Source: Ficedula albicollis
Lineage: Eukaryota; Chordata; Aves; Passeriformes; Muscicapidae
DNA: 64,000 nucleotides
Direction of reading: 5' to 3'
Assembly (NCBI RefSeq): GCF_000247815.1
Contig: NC_021700.1
Span: forward strand, 16,583,993-16,647,992
The stretch's first letter is position 1; each line of letters begins with the position of its first letter. The notes beneath the pieces are model-generated. The model was not told the origin of the DNA and ran no database searches. It saw only the letters and a list, made by a program, of their open reading frames with translations. A program made the position numbers and the translations under genes. Positions 49,961 through 64,000 of this stretch are shown here, one piece after another.

Positions 49961-52900
49961 AGTATTTGTGGTTTTTCCTTGTGTTTCCTGAAGACACTCA
50001 CACACATGCACATACCTCTATCAAGAGAAGAAAATTCATCCCCTGCTAAATATTTAAACAGAATGGAGTGGGGAGGGGAGGAAGAGAGGAGATAGCACCC
50101 ATGTTTTTTTTTCCTTTTTTTTTTTTTTTTTTTTTTTTTAAATTGTGCTTCACTAGTGGCAGCAGTGCAGCCAGGAAGGGGAGTTTCTCTGCAAGGACGT
50201 CTGATTGCATGTGAAGCTTACAATGGGGCTGGCTCTGCCTGGTTTTAATTTTTTTCTCCTGCATGAGCTGAGATATTTTATTCCCCCACACCAAAGGGGG
50301 GGAAAAATTAAATCCAGACAGCTCCAACTGCACTTTACATTTCATATGCAATAAAACAGACTTTGAGAATACCATCAGCTTTTTTACCAACCTGCCTGCC
50401 ATATAGAGAATGTAAATAAATACTAAAATCCCAAAACACCATGTTCTTATGCTAACTCATCTTGTAATGCAGAAACTGACATTTGGGACAAGTTCTCCCA
50501 TTCAACTTACCCTGACACCTAAAGCGTTGTAAGGTTTGCAAAGGATTACATAGGAATAGCCTCTGTCCCACTGCAAATACTTCAAAAACCCTACAAGCAT
50601 AAGTGCAGCTGATATGTCATCAGCAAAGTAAATTATTTGGGACAGAATGAAGCCGTAAGAGTCACTACTTACAGAGAAAGCTCTTTACCATGATAAAATT
50701 TTCAAAATAACATTCTCAAACTAAAACTTAGTGTTTTAAAACCAAACCCTAGTCCTATGAAAGTAAATTAATGTTATTTAGTCTGCATTAAACTGTCATG
50801 CTTAGTTGTCTGAAGGGTCAGAATCTGAGAGATATCCTAAAATAATAGCTTCTGTATATAAAATCAATGCAACCAATAAATTAAATGAAACTGGGAATTC
50901 ATGCAGCTCTAGACAATATAATCAGCTTTCTTGCAGTTTGTATCCCTTTTCCACCAGTTCTTTGCCCCATTAGGCCGTTGAGATCGAGACTGATGCTATT
51001 GTTTCCTACATAGTTCCTCTCTGCCACCCAGAAGAAAACAAACTAATTCAAAGCAACAATACATAAAGGAGTAGCTGAAGAGTTCTGCTGGTCACTGCTA
51101 ACTGTAGTTTACTTGAGACTATAAAATTATTTCCACCAGAACTGATTTGTTTGGGCACGAAATAAGGCTGTGCAACCCCAGTCTAGCAGGAAAAACATAA
51201 AAGGTTAAATTTTGTTCTGCAATTTTCACAATGTGTGCAGCTCACACATGTGAAGAGAAAATATGACTTTAAGTCTGCACAGTTAAGCTAATAAGCTTCC
51301 TCAGAGAGTGAGACAATAGGAACTGTGAGCATACTGTACAGCACAACAAGTGCTGGCACATGAACTGTTTCAGTCTTGAGGGACAGTGTTTCACAGTATA
51401 TCAGTGACAGAAGATCAGCTTGCAGCCAGAATTATGAATGGAAAGTTTAAGCCATCGTGAAAGTATTGACTTCAAATGGTAGTTCTGCAGTCACCTCAAA
51501 AATTGATGCACTGAACTATTTTGAGGAATGTGGCATTTAATACTCCATTTTCTAAGATTGCTAGGCACAAAAATTCATTAGTTTAACCTAAAACATGACG
51601 ATTAAAAAAGGTGTTGTATTATATGTGTGAATACATTTACACAAATTTAAGCCAATCAGATAAAATAGTAAACATTCAACCTGTGTAGGAGTATATTACA
51701 GGTCTACTTATAAACCTGGGCAAGTAGTGGGAGACAGAAAAATTCTCCCTTTATCAGGCACCAGACTGCAAGGGACTGTTGGTGCATATTAATTTCACGG
51801 TAAACTCTGTGCTTGGAATTGCCACAAATGCTGTCTCTGGAGGGCTGTGGTTATTTGTCTTGAAATGGTCTCTCACTATTTTGTGACTATTATACAAAAA
51901 TACTTAATCAATAAATGCTATGGTTACATTTATATTAGTAAATAAACAATCTAAGGATCCTTTTGTATCCCTGAGGCAGCTCAGCTTACATGGCACAGCT
52001 TACATTCGTGAAGCTAAACTTTTTCTCCTCTTCTCCTCTACTCAAAAAAAACAACCCAAAACCCAGAAAGGCCTCATCCACACGGCTTATTAGGAACAGT
52101 CCCAGGCCCATGCTTATTCCCAGACTGTGCACAGACATTGTTTGGGATGGTGCTAATTAGTCAGGGTCAAAATGGTTCCAGGGGCTGTGCAAGCAATTAG
52201 CAGCACGTTCACTTGCACACATGCCCAAACCCATCCGTTGTGATCTAACACAGGACCATCCTGTCCCTGCAGCTGCCAAAGGCAGCTCCTGAATTTGGCA
52301 CCCTCCTTTGGCAGATTCAGTTAATAAGGTGGCAACTTCAAATTCCAGCTGCCATGTGCTACCTCTGTTCTTTCCCCACCCAAAAGAGAGGCAGCAGGGA
52401 GGGCAGGAGTTTGAAGAGCTGGGTCACATGAAACACAGGAGCCTTCACATGCTGCCCAAACCACTGGCTTCCTCTCTGGCAGGGACAGAAGACACAAAGC
52501 TGGATCTGCCCAAAAGATCTTCATCTGAGCTGTGATAATCTGTCAGCTGATAGACAGACTCAGACAATTTACCTCAGTTCACAATGGAGCCCTCAAAGGC
52601 AACTGGCTTCACCAAACCACTGGTGCCTTTGAACAGCGATAAAATCTTCCCCGGCCTACATAAATGACAGAACACTCCTAGCTGAAGCACCCAAAAGAGA
52701 AAAGTTCAGATTAGATGAAGTAAATCTGAGTTGGTGTGAATCCTGTCATCACTCATGATGGACAAAGACTTGGAAGAGAAAAAAACTAACAATTTTTTTG
52801 AGATGCAGATATTCTTGCTATGTCTTTTCGGCAGTTTTGATGTAAGAGACATGCTTTATTAGGCTAGTAACTAGTACAGCTATGAAAAAAAATAAAAAAA

Positions 52901-53077
52901 AATGTGGGAAGCAGTTTTTCAAGTCTTCTTCTTAAAGACGCTGGACAAAATGGCTAAGTTCAAAAGTTTGGGTTATTTTCCCACCTGTATTTAATGAAAG
53001 ACACCACTACTCTGTATAAACCATTCCAATTCATCACTGCTATAAAATGATTCCTGTTATCTGTCTTACTACATCTG
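49961..53077. other. Non-coding DNA, no feature recognised
   Basis: AT-rich with a T-tract at about 50104-50140. The frame at 52308-52535 has no recognisable domain. Confidence 0.5.
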
Positions 53078-56033
53078 ACTTTGAACATACTAACAATTGA
53101 AAAATTAATTTAAAATATTCATATCTGTAAACCCACCAAATTTATAAACTGCTGTTGTTACTGTGTCTCTGTATTTTGCTGCCCAGATAGGTTTTTCACT
53201 TTCTTCCTTTTTCTGTAGCATTGTTCCTGCTTTGAAAGGGAAAAACAGGATATATTTTCATTTCCCCATAAATCAGAAATATTCAATGGGAAGAAAGAAT
53301 AGAAAATTACATATTTACAGTGGAAAGTTTGGATAGGATGACTTGCAACTGCCTGATACAAGGACTATGAAATAATGGCTCTAGGTCTGACATTTCATTA
53401 GGACTATATAATATATGGGTGTTGCTTTGAAAATTAATGTTCTGTTGATTTGATACTGCAGAAGACATTTGCTGAAAGTTTGTTTAGCTTTCCATTAGAA
53501 CTATTTTTCAGTCTTCCTTCATTTAGGGCAAGAAAATGCTGAATTTACTTACTTGTGCAGAATTTTTGTATTGATTCTGTCAAATTCTGCTGTTAAAATC
53601 AAGCACAAGGCTTGCTTCTCCTGGAGCAAAGCAGAAACAGTTAGTCAAAACCAACATCCCCTCCTCTAGGAATTTAATAGCTTTAAAAAAAATTAAAATC
53701 TCCTAAATATTTTCTCTTTTTTTAAATGTACAATTAAAGCTGAAATTTCATTTAAGCTTTTCTCTTTTTTTTCCAAAAATGTAATCAGATTTTTAATATA
53801 AAAATAATTAGAGTATTTTCAAGAATACCATCTATTTTCACCATCAGAATAAAAAACAATCCTGTTCTTCACAATGTTGCAGATCCTACTGTAACACTGC
53901 TTTTGCACCATGTGTTTTTGGAAACAATGTCATTTGAGCTTTTGGCACTAAACAGAATCATACTTGACTTCTGATTTATAGCAATCTGTCTTCCTTAACC
54001 ATGTACACAGCACCCAAATTATTGTAGGGCATGAGTACTGTTAATTACATCCAGTGTACAGTTAATGTATTATAATTACAACTCCACTTTAAGAGAGTAG
54101 GGGGTCATGTCAGTCTTGCTTGCTCGAATATAGGAGGTAAGGCTGGAACTGGTTTAAAAATAGAACAGAACTCTTGAAAGTGCCACAGTATGTGAGAGGC
54201 TTCCTTCTCTCAGCAAACTAAGAATGTGAATCCATTTCATACAGGGAAACTAAGAAGTATGCTAAAAAACAGGCGAAGAAGATGTAGCAACACTTTCATG
54301 CCTTTGTGCAGAGTACACCATTTTGCCTGCAAAGCATAAAGGGAAAGAACGGGGCCAAAAATACCTGTGCCCACAGTTTCTGTGCCCGGGAAGGAGCCTC
54401 CAGGCCAGGGGGCCCAGCCAGCCCAGAAACCTGCCCTCCCTGGGGCTTGGCCCCTGCCATCGAGAGACACGGAGCCAGCAAGTGCGAAGGGTTCAAACAG
54501 ATCTCAAAGATCACCTAGTTCCAATCTCCCTGCCACGGGGCATGGTCCAAGTTTGACTTTGAACATACTAACAATTGAAAAATTAATTTAAAATATTCAT
54601 ATCTGTAAACCCACCAAATTTATAAACTGCTGTTGTTACTGTGTCTCTGTATTTTGCTGCCCAGATAGGTTTTTCACTTTCTTCCTTTTTCTGTAGCATT
54701 GTTCCTGCTTTGAAAGGGAAAAACAGGATATATTTTCATTTCCCCATAAATCAGAAATATTCAATGGGAAGAAAGAATAGAAAATTACATATTTACAGTG
54801 GAAAGTTTGGATAGGATGACTTGCAACTGCCTGATACAAGGACTATGAAATAATGGCTCTAGGTCTGACATTTCATTAGGACTATATAATATATGGGTGT
54901 TGCTTTGAAAATTAATGTTCTGTTGATTTGATACTGCAGAAGACATTTGCTGAAAGTTTGTTTAGCTTTCCATTAGAACTATTTTTCAGTCTTCCTTCAT
55001 TTAGGGCAAGAAAATGCTGAATTTACTTACTTGTGCAGAATTTTTGTATTGATTCTGTCAAATTCTGCTGTTAAAATCAAGCACAAGGCTTGCTTCTCCT
55101 GGAGCAAAGCAGAAACAGTTAGTCAAAACCAACATCCCCTCCTCTAGGAATTTAATAGCTTTAAAAAAAATTAAAATCTCCTAAATATTTTCTCTTTTTT
55201 TAAATGTACAATTAAAGCTGAAATTTCATTTAAGCTTTTCTCTTTTTTTTCCAAAAATGTAATCAGATTTTTAATATAAAAATAATTAGAGTATTTTCAA
55301 GAATACCATCTATTTTCACCATCAGAATAAAAAACAATCCTGTTCTTCACAATGTTGCAGATCCTACTGTAACACTGCTTTTGCACCATGTGTTTTTGGA
55401 AACAATGTCATTTGAGCTTTTGGCACTAAACAGAATCATACTTGACTTCTGATTTATAGCAATCTGTCTTCCTTAACCATGTACACAGCACCCAAATTAT
55501 TGTAGGGCATGAGTACTGTTAATTACATCCAGTGTACAGTTAATGTATTATAATTACAACTCCACTTTAAGAGAGTAGGGGGTCATGTCAGTCTTGCTTG
55601 CTCGAATATAGGAGGTAAGGCTGGAACTGGTTTAAAAATAGAACAGAACTCTTGAAAGTGCCACAGTATGTGAGAGGCTTCCTTCTCTCAGCAAACTAAG
55701 AATGTGAATCCATTTCATACAGGGAAACTAAGAAGTATGCTAAAAAACAGGCGAAGAAGATGTAGCAACACTTTCATGCCTTTGTGCAGAGTACACCATT
55801 TTGCCTGCAAAGCATAAAGGGAAAGAACGGGGCCAAAAATACCTGTGCCCACAGCTTCTGTGCCCGGGAAGGAGCCTCCAGGCCAGGGGGCCCAGCCAGC
55901 CCAGAAACCTGCCCTCCCTGGGGCTTGGCCCCTGCCATCGAGAGACACGGAGCCAGCAAGTGCGAAGGGTTCAAACAGATCTCAAAGATCACCTAGTTCC
56001 AATCTCCCTGCCACGGGGCATGGTCCAAGTTTG
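53078..56033. repeat. Tandem duplication, 1478-bp unit, two copies
   Basis: Copy 1 is 53078-54555 and copy 2 is 54556-56033, at a constant offset of 1478. I noticed one substitution (T at 54377, C at 55855). The breakpoints share only a TG microhomology. The unit ends with a partial CR1 tail that is cut at the junction in copy 1 and continues in copy 2. It is either a very recent tandem duplication or two haplotypes assembled in series. All short frames occur in duplicate and none is convincing as a gene. Confidence 0.93.
54497..54555 (-). mobile_element. Truncated CR1 3' end in duplication copy 1
   Basis: Matches the CR1 3' terminus (TCAAAGATCACCTAGTTCCA and what follows) and stops exactly at the duplication junction. 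The intact counterpart begins at 55975. Confidence 0.75.
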
Positions 56034-56183
56034 TCAAGGCTTTATCCAACCTGGCTTTGAACACTGCAGGGATTGGAGAATCCACAGCCTCTCTGGGCAA
56101 CCTGTCCCAGTGTCTCACCACTCTCACAGAAAAGAACCTTCTAACAGCTAACCTAAATTTCCTCTCTTTCAGTTTGTACCCAT
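55975..56183 (-). mobile_element. CR1 LINE tail, minus strand
   Basis: It reads TCAAAGATCACCTAGTTCCA, then the equivalents of ATCCAACCTGGCTTTGAACA, CTCTCTGGGCAACCTGTCCC and AGTTTGTACCCAT, all typical of the reverse-complemented CR1 tail. It is 5'-truncated near 56183. Confidence 0.88.
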
Positions 56184-56368
56184 AAAAAAGGTGGTGTCAC
56201 AACCAACGGTGCCAAAAAATGTTTCTGGGCCAAACATGTAGCGGGGGAAAAGGAGCACCCTAAACACGTGAAAGGCTCCTCCACGGAGCTCTGGGCTCCA
56301 GCTCTGCCTTCTCTCCACGCTAGCACTGCCTTTCGCTCCGGCCTCTACCAAGTCCCCCCCCCACCGCC

Positions 56369-57164
<796 letters not shown>

Positions 57165-57193
57165 AGCAGGAGCTGGGCCGAGGCTTCCTCCGT

Positions 57194-57283
57194 GTCAGTC
57201 CATGCGTGCACTTGCCCGTCCCCGTCTGTCGGTGCGTGTCCTTGGCTGTTCCTGTCTGTCGGTGCGTGTCCTTGCCCGTCCTT
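57194..57283. repeat. 30-bp minisatellite, three copies
   Basis: Copies at 57194-57223 (most diverged), 57224-57253 and 57254-57283. The last two share GTCTGTCGGTGCGTGTCCTT exactly. The period is a multiple of three, so peptide repeats appear in several frames, but none looks like a real protein. Confidence 0.88.
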
Positions 57284-57420
57284 GCTGTCTGCCTCGCGGT
57301 GGCCGCCCGCCCCATGTCCTTGTGGTGCCTGGAGGTCGAGTTCTGGTCGTCCTGGCCTCGCTGCCTAGGAGCTTTGCCTCGCCAGCAGTCTTCCCAGAGA
57401 TTTGCACCCCACTGGATTCT

Positions 57421-60400
57421 TTTGTATCGTCTTGCCTTTCCTCTCCTTCCCTTTTTCAGAGAGTGAATATCTGCTTTTTCACCGATTTCCTAAAAATACT
57501 GTTGGAAATAGCTTCATAATCTTAAGTGGAATTTTGTTATTTGTTTCTTTAATGCAGAGACCTGTGTTAGAAGTCCAGTGCATGACTCAACCACGAGTTG
57601 AAGATGTGTTCATGTGTTTACTTTTGTGTGTCTCACAGGCCCGAGGCTTATGTAAGACCCCACTCTAGTCAGGAGAAATAATGTAGCTCAATGCCTTTAG
57701 TTGTGATTTGGAGGGTTTGCTTTGTATGCTAAGTCTTTACATATTAACAGATACAGGTTAGTTCCAGTAATTTCTTTTAAATCTATGGGGGTTTTTAAAT
57801 GTGTATGTATATATAAATATGTATGCGTGCATATAGAAACTAGAGAAACACGGAGAAAACTATACAGGCAGAGAAAGAACTATAGGTCTACTTTTTTTTC
57901 ATATTTTTATCCTCTGATTGTCCCTTTGGCTGCTGCCTTCTCCCTCCTAAACTGGTGCCTGTTTTATGGTGTGGAAGGTTAATTGTTAGTCTCCTAAAAA
58001 TGCTTTAAAATCTGTGAGTATGAATTTAGGAGTTCCTCTATGCTAATGCAGAAACTTACTCTTCATGTTCAGCTGTTTCTTTCTGCCCTTCTTCTGCTCC
58101 TCTGTGGTGTTGACAGAAGTGTTGCCTGTCCCATGTGGTAAATTGTGTCAGTCAAGTGATTCAGCTAAAAATAATTTTGTTTGTTCGTTTAAAAATCTTA
58201 CCATTCTACATTTCAAGTAATTATTTCAGAAAAAATGGTAGGATGTAGCAGGGCTGGGTATGAGGAGCACGGAAATATGAGGTAGGTACACTTCAGTTGG
58301 TATTTCTTTGAAACAGTGCATTAGATTCCTTGCTTGCCACAGAGGGTGAGGAAAAATTAGGGTCCCTTAGTGTTTTCAGTAAGAGGGATGTTGAGGACAT
58401 TTGCCTGAGTGGGACTGAAACCTACACTTCACATTCTGTATGACAGTGACCTGATCATAGGACAGCAAGTTTCTTGGAGAAGAGGGAGAGCATTATGAGT
58501 TTCTCTTAAAGTTTTGTGCACAGCTTTGTAATCACTGCTTGTTGTTAGAATGAGAATAAAATTTACCGTGGAATAAGGAAAAGACACTTCAGCTTAAGAT
58601 AGTTTTGGCAGTATGAGGGAATGCTTAAGGCTGTAATATATTGCATAAGTTTTGCAAAGTGTTTATTTCCTGGTTGGGTGGGCAGTGAAATGTAAATCTC
58701 TTCTCAGTTGAGAAGAACTGTTTTATACAAAAGTGTATATATATGAAAAATATTTATATGCGATTTTATTCTTAATCAGCCTCTGTAGTCTCCCTACTTG
58801 GGAGTAAGAACATACATAATTACTGAGAAGGATTTGGGGTTCTGTGTTTTAAATTCAAGATGTCTTCCTGCAGCTCATAGTGAGGTCATGAATATGAAGT
58901 AGACAGGAGAAAGTGTATCTGTTACTTTTTTACTTTGTTTTGCTTCTTATATGCAACTGTTTGTTTTCCTTTGTTACATAGCATATATAATCTTTCTTAC
59001 AGAGCATGTAATACTTTGTATTTCATCAGAAACCCAGATAAATTTCAGTATACAGAGAGATGCCTCAAGATTTGACAGTGTACAAGTCCCATTTTTAGCT
59101 TTAGTGTCTCACATGTCCTGACCTCATAGACCTGAGCCTTTTACCAAAGACCACTTAAGGTTGTTTTCCAGTTGCAGTGATAAGCTACTGTCCAAAAGAC
59201 TACTTCTTTGAGAAGCCAGTATCTTGCAATTTGGTATATAAATCCTGCAATAATAGTTTCCTTTCAGAGAAGTATTTTTGACAAATTTGGTACAAGTAGT
59301 CTCTTAGTTTTGATGTATGTTTGAAGAATTTGTCTGTCTAATTTATTAGTAATCTCTGTCACACTGTAGAAAGATTGTGTTATACCACTATGCTAGATGT
59401 GTGTCTTTAGGTAAATACAGGTGTTACAATTACTAACAATAAAAATTATTAGTGTTCTTAGGAGATGACTGAAGAAGATTATGGAACTGTTAACTGTGAG
59501 GGCATTTGAATAACTCTTATATCACTACAGGATTGTGCTTTTGTTTACTTAGATTCAGAATAGTTTGGTTGTTTGATCTGTGAAGTTTTCAAGAGGCTTA
59601 AAATTATGTTGAACGTGCTCTCCCTAGCTTGGCCTAAAAAATTGCAGTGTTTCCTTCCATTACAAATATGGACAGTTGAAGCTGGGGAAAGAACACTTCA
59701 AACAAATTCCTGCTGAACTGGGATATTTGTTTCAAATTTCTGATATTTGTTTCAAAATCACTTTGGAGTTTTCCTGAGAAGCCTTTCTATCACAATATAT
59801 TGAAGTCAGAATTAATTTCTGGTGCTGTAGCAGAATATTTTGTGTGTAGGTGTAGTGTTGCCACATGGTCTGTGCATTTCATGATAATTAATTTTTCATG
59901 TCACTTTTCCGTGGTTTTTCAAAATGTGTTACCTTCCTCTTGTAATGCTGTTGTAAAAACTCTGAGTATGACATCAAATGTTTTCCTGGTTCATCATCAT
60001 TGTTGCAGGTTCAGGAGGATGCTCATGCACAAAAAACTCAGGACACAGTAGGAATTGCAAAGCAAGTCTATTTTGTTAGTCACTTTTGCATAAATACATA
60101 CCAGCCCCTGGATGCTGGAGAAGCTGCTGAGCAGGAGAAGGAGATGGAACATGGTGCTAGGCAGGAGGAGCAGCAGGTAGGCTGTGCACCTTCAGGGCAT
60201 CTCCTGTATGAAAACTGCTTGCATCATGTCCTCCTCTCCCCTCCACCCCAGAACCACACCTTATATCACCTCCTCAGGAGTGGCCAGTTTCAGCATCATC
60301 TGGTGCAGGGCCAGTGCATGGGATGAGGTCATAATGGCCCATGATCACACCTCCATGCCAGCAAAGAAGTTTTTGTGTGTTACTCCCCTTTCACAGGATG

Positions 60401-63400
60401 AATACTACCAGGTGACTGATACATAGTTTCATTACTGAAGGTTAGTCTTACCAACTAACTGTAAAGTCTTTTACATTGTTCTGTCTACTTGTACAACAGC
60501 GGATCAAGTAGGGCAGGCCTTAGACCTGAATTCTGTTCCTGACACAGTCATAAATGGATATCTGAGGTTATGAAAGTAAAGAACTATGGACACTTGTGTA
60601 TTATGAAGCCTGTTATTCAGTTCATACTCAAGAAATTGGGGAAATCTGGGATGCTATTTACATCTCAGTTTTCAGTTACTGTCTTTATAAGCAGGCTTCC
60701 CTCTCAGGAAAATGAGGGAGAAGCCATTTTTGTGGCAAAATAAAGGACTTCTAAAATAGAAAAAAACTCCTGTCTTAATTTTTTATCCTGAACTTCCATG
60801 AAAAGTAGAGAAAATTCCTACTAACTTAAAAAAAAAACCAAAAAACAAACAAACAAAAAAACCCAAAAAGCAGAAAAACCAATTCTGCAATATAACTAAC
60901 TTACTCTTTTGTATTATTGTTTGGTTGAGTTTGTTTTTTCTTCTTTTATGGGATAATATTGATGTTTTTGTTTCACATCAATGCCAAAGCATGTGTTAAA
61001 ATACAGCTTAGTAGACTTAGTGGAGCTAGGTCTGGGTAGAGTAGAGAGCTGTTTAAAGATGCACAAAGCCCTCACTGAATCTGGTTACTAGAAACACTAT
61101 TTCGCCAGTGTTAGTGCTAGCCATTGAGATTTTTGTCAAATCTGAAATAGGTGCCATGTTGCAGAAGTTGTATTATTTATTATTTCCTCACCTGTAATAT
61201 GTGTCTTCTGCTTACTTTATTCCACACAATATATAAAAGTATGTGTGGTGTTGTCAAGCTCAGACACATCAGAAGCATTGGTTTTCATTAATATATACAC
61301 AGTTCTGTAGCATTTATCTTTGTTAAAATTATTTCTGGTGACTGATATAATCTGCATAGAGAGCCTGGAATAAAATTTAAAGATGGAAAAGCAGTCTTTT
61401 TTGCAGTCTTGCCCTAGCTCTATAAAAGATGTTTCTAGATAGTTTCATTTTGGTCATTCACCAGGAAAAAGATGTATTTGGCTTTTAAAATACATATCTG
61501 GCTGGAATTTTACAGTTTTATCTTAGGTATGTATTTTGGTTTTAATGTGTAGCAGAACAAGTACAGTGAGTCACAATACCTTACAACATAATAGCACTAG
61601 GGTAATCTGAAATTTGGAATAAAATTCCAGCAGTTTTCTGCTCGTGAGATTGTGGTGACATGGAGTGTTGGAGAAGACTCAAGGTGGAAGACAAATGGAC
61701 ATGGAAAGGGGGGAAAAGATGAAATCCAGTACTGTTCATACACTAAGAGAGCATGAGTTTAAAAGCAAAGCTCCAGGCAGCAGTGAGTGTTTGTCTGGTC
61801 TTGCAGACACCCTGAAGCAGTAGTTCGGGAGTAGATATTTCGTATGTCTGGAATCCCTAATTCATTTAAAACCAACTCCTTTTGACTCTGTCCACACTGT
61901 TCAAATAGTGATTGTGTGGTTAAGTGAGCATCTAGAAGTCAAATCTTGCCTGTTCATTGTGACTGAAAGCAGTATCAGTGGTTATTTGTTATAGTCACAG
62001 ATTCTTTGATGACAGCCTGTGTCTGGCTCTTGCTGTCCTCTTTCTGCAACAATTTTGCATGCTTTGAGGAAAAGAGGGGGAAATTTCTGATAAGTAGGAT
62101 TACCTCAGTCCCTTTGCAGTATTTTATGTATTATGTCAAAGCTGCTAATTTATCATTACTTGAGTAGTTGCAACAGGATAACGTACTCATGCCTTTTGTG
62201 TTCATGGGTATGCACCATTATTAAGATATCAAAGTGACTATGGTGAACCAGAATGGTGTCTTAAATTTCCTGCTTTTGCCTTCTGTTTGGCATTATTGGA
62301 AGTAGGGTGTAGGAATGCTCCTTTAGAGTGGAAAGAGTAAGCTTCTGAAAGCCCCCATGGAGTAATGACGATGTTATATGTAATGAAACATGGCAGTAGT
62401 AGGATGTTGCTGTCAGTGTGAACAAGTCCATCACAATGAAAAAGTGAAAAATACCATATATTGTGTAGTTTAGTGGTGAGCTCAGATCAAGCTCATTTGA
62501 GTTCTTGAAGTGTGTGGGATTCCTGTAATGTTTGTGAAAGTTTATGTACTTTTAGTATTCATCTAGAGGAGGAAGAGGATGGATAGAAAGATGTGCAAGT
62601 CAGAGGGGCAGATAGGAAAAAAAGTTTGGGAGAGCCGAAGTTTGACAATGGGGCAAGGAGGAGATGTATTGGTCTGGGAAGAGATTATTTTGTAATGTAC
62701 TTATGGAGAAGTAAGTAGAGCAGGCATCATGACAGCAAAATGTTCCTGATAAAGCTGCTTAGATGCTGTTTCTTATTGGTCATATAAATTGGGGTAACTT
62801 ACTTTAATTACATTCAGTTCCTTTGCTTTTGGAATTGGAAGCCCAGAGGGGAGGAATGATACTCTTTTCAGAAAGTAAAGGTTAAACAGAGACAAGCAGA
62901 CTGATGTTTAAGGTGTATTTGTGTTGGAAGATAACTAGTGAATAAGCAATGTGCTTGCTTTTCCACTAAAACAGCTGAATGCTCTTCTAACCAATTCTGT
63001 GGCAACTAACCATTGTGGACTCAGAACTGTAGGTTGCTTATGTAAAGTTTGGCATACTTTTAAAAAAGCATTGTTACATGTGATAATAACTTTTTCAAAA
63101 ACTTACTGATTTGAGAACCTAATAATCTTCCTTCTACTTGGAAGATTTGAAGATGAGGGGAGATATAAATAAAACCCAAAAACTGCACCAAAACAAATCA
63201 AACAAACAAACACTCAAAAAAGCTTTGGAGGGTAGAGGTGAAGTTTGTTGGCAATAGTATCCTAAAACAGAAGGACATAATACTTTCCTTCAGGGACTAA
63301 ACAATTTAAAATAGAATCTAACACTGCATTTGAATAATGGCCCTTGGTTTTCAAGACAATTCCCCAAACATTCTTATAGAAAAGACTTTCATGTTGGTAT

Positions 63401-64000
63401 ATCCTAATACTGAATATTTGATGCCTCAGAGTTTGAGACATTTATTTGTAGAACTTGTTGAACCACATTTCTTATCAAATTAATTAGTCAATAGTAAGAT
63501 TATGGAATACCAGATGGATATATGGAGAAGGGGAATAATAAAGCTGTCAATGGACAGTGTTCCAAATCTATGTTAGCAGAATAATAAAATTTGCTTTATT
63601 GATGTAGGTTTAATGTATTATGTCCAACAGATTTAACTCATAGTGGAAAAGTACTGCTATTTGGATTTGAAAAATTACCTTGATTTTGCCTTAGTGTAGG
63701 TTTGAGCATTTTGACTCAATTTACCTTGTCATGGATGAAATTGACTGTTTTAAGAAACTGAAATGCTGAGAGTCTTTTATAGTTAGCAGGGAAGCATGAA
63801 CCTGCTCACAAACAGTTTTAAAAAAATCCAAGTTTAAAAACTCTTATTTTATACTAATAATTTCAGTAAATTTGTATGATCCTTAATAGCTAAATCTTTT
63901 ATACGTTTTTACCCATGTGCAGGTTTTCATTCTTGATAATACATTCATGATAATACAGTGGATTTTGCTAAGTTTTTAAAATTCTTTTGTAACCGTTTGA
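57421..64000. other. Non-coding DNA, no feature recognised
   Basis: AT-rich sequence to the window end. There are A/C-rich low-complexity patches near 60829-60880 and 63172-63215 and a short local repeat of GATATTTGTTTCAAA near 59722-59757. It could be intronic if a gene begins in the CpG-rich patch, but no exon could be supported. Confidence 0.5.

Noticed and set aside
54237..56151. Paired Pro/Gly-rich frames repeated in both copies of the 1478-bp duplication
   Set aside because: They overlap on both strands in a locally GC-rich segment, lack domains and run into CR1 sequence.
57202..57519. Arg/Leu-rich frame resembling a mitochondrial presequence
   Set aside because: The Arg/Leu pattern arises from the 30-bp minisatellite, and the rest matches no known mitochondrial protein.
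60006..60060. Possible NDUFS4 exon (a frame reading AQKTQDT resembles part of the NDUFS4 N-terminal region)
   Set aside because: The conserved continuation expected in that exon is absent, the similarity is seven residues at most, and the flanking splice sites are not convincing.

Overview
The window is vertebrate nuclear DNA, almost certainly from a bird. It holds one well-supported protein-coding gene, follistatin (FST, + strand, six coding exons, 19389-25087), in about 55 kb of AT-rich non-coding DNA. The bird call rests on three things: the translated exons match avian follistatin as I remember it, CR1 LINE tails with the avian-type 3' end (complement of ATTCTATGAT) are the clearest interspersed repeats, and intergenic DNA is compact. 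From memory, chicken FST is on chromosome Z and the next gene downstream in amniotes is NDUFS4. No NDUFS4 exon can be shown here.

Layout. 1-15170: non-coding DNA with a 415-bp tandem duplication at 777-1606. 15171-19388: the GC-rich FST 5' region, with two very long poly-C runs, a GGGGCC x4 tract and two back-to-back perfect inverted repeats (17781-17814). 19389-25087: FST coding exons, giving a 343-residue precursor (signal peptide, N-terminal activin-binding domain, three follistatin domains, acidic tail). An alternative acceptor in intron 5 would give the shorter tail-less form. 25088 to about 26100: 3'UTR with AU-rich elements and AATAAA signals. 26348-27225: CR1 tail on the minus strand. 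27226-47270: gene-free DNA with a 60-bp repeat pair, a small CR1 fragment, a hAT-like MITE and a poly-C run. 47275-48260: a TATAAA array of 62 copies interrupted by poly-C. 49190-49960: degenerate repeats and a probable LTR. 53078-56033: a 1478-bp tandem duplication. 56034-57420: CR1 tail, CCTGTC repeats, poly-C and a 30-bp minisatellite in a CpG-rich patch. 57421-64000: nothing recognisable.

Six uninterrupted poly-C runs of 91 to 1869 bases total about 4.66 kb (7% of the window), all C on this strand. They sit inside or beside GC-rich sequence, G-runs or simple repeats and look much more like assembly or gap-filling artefacts than biology. The long poly-Pro, poly-Gly and Tyr-Ile reading frames they create are not genes. 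Two near-identical tandem duplications may also be assembly errors. I found no new multi-gene system. The most useful biological observations are the FST alternative 3' splice site, the inverted-repeat pair upstream of FST, and the CpG-rich patch near 57 kb.
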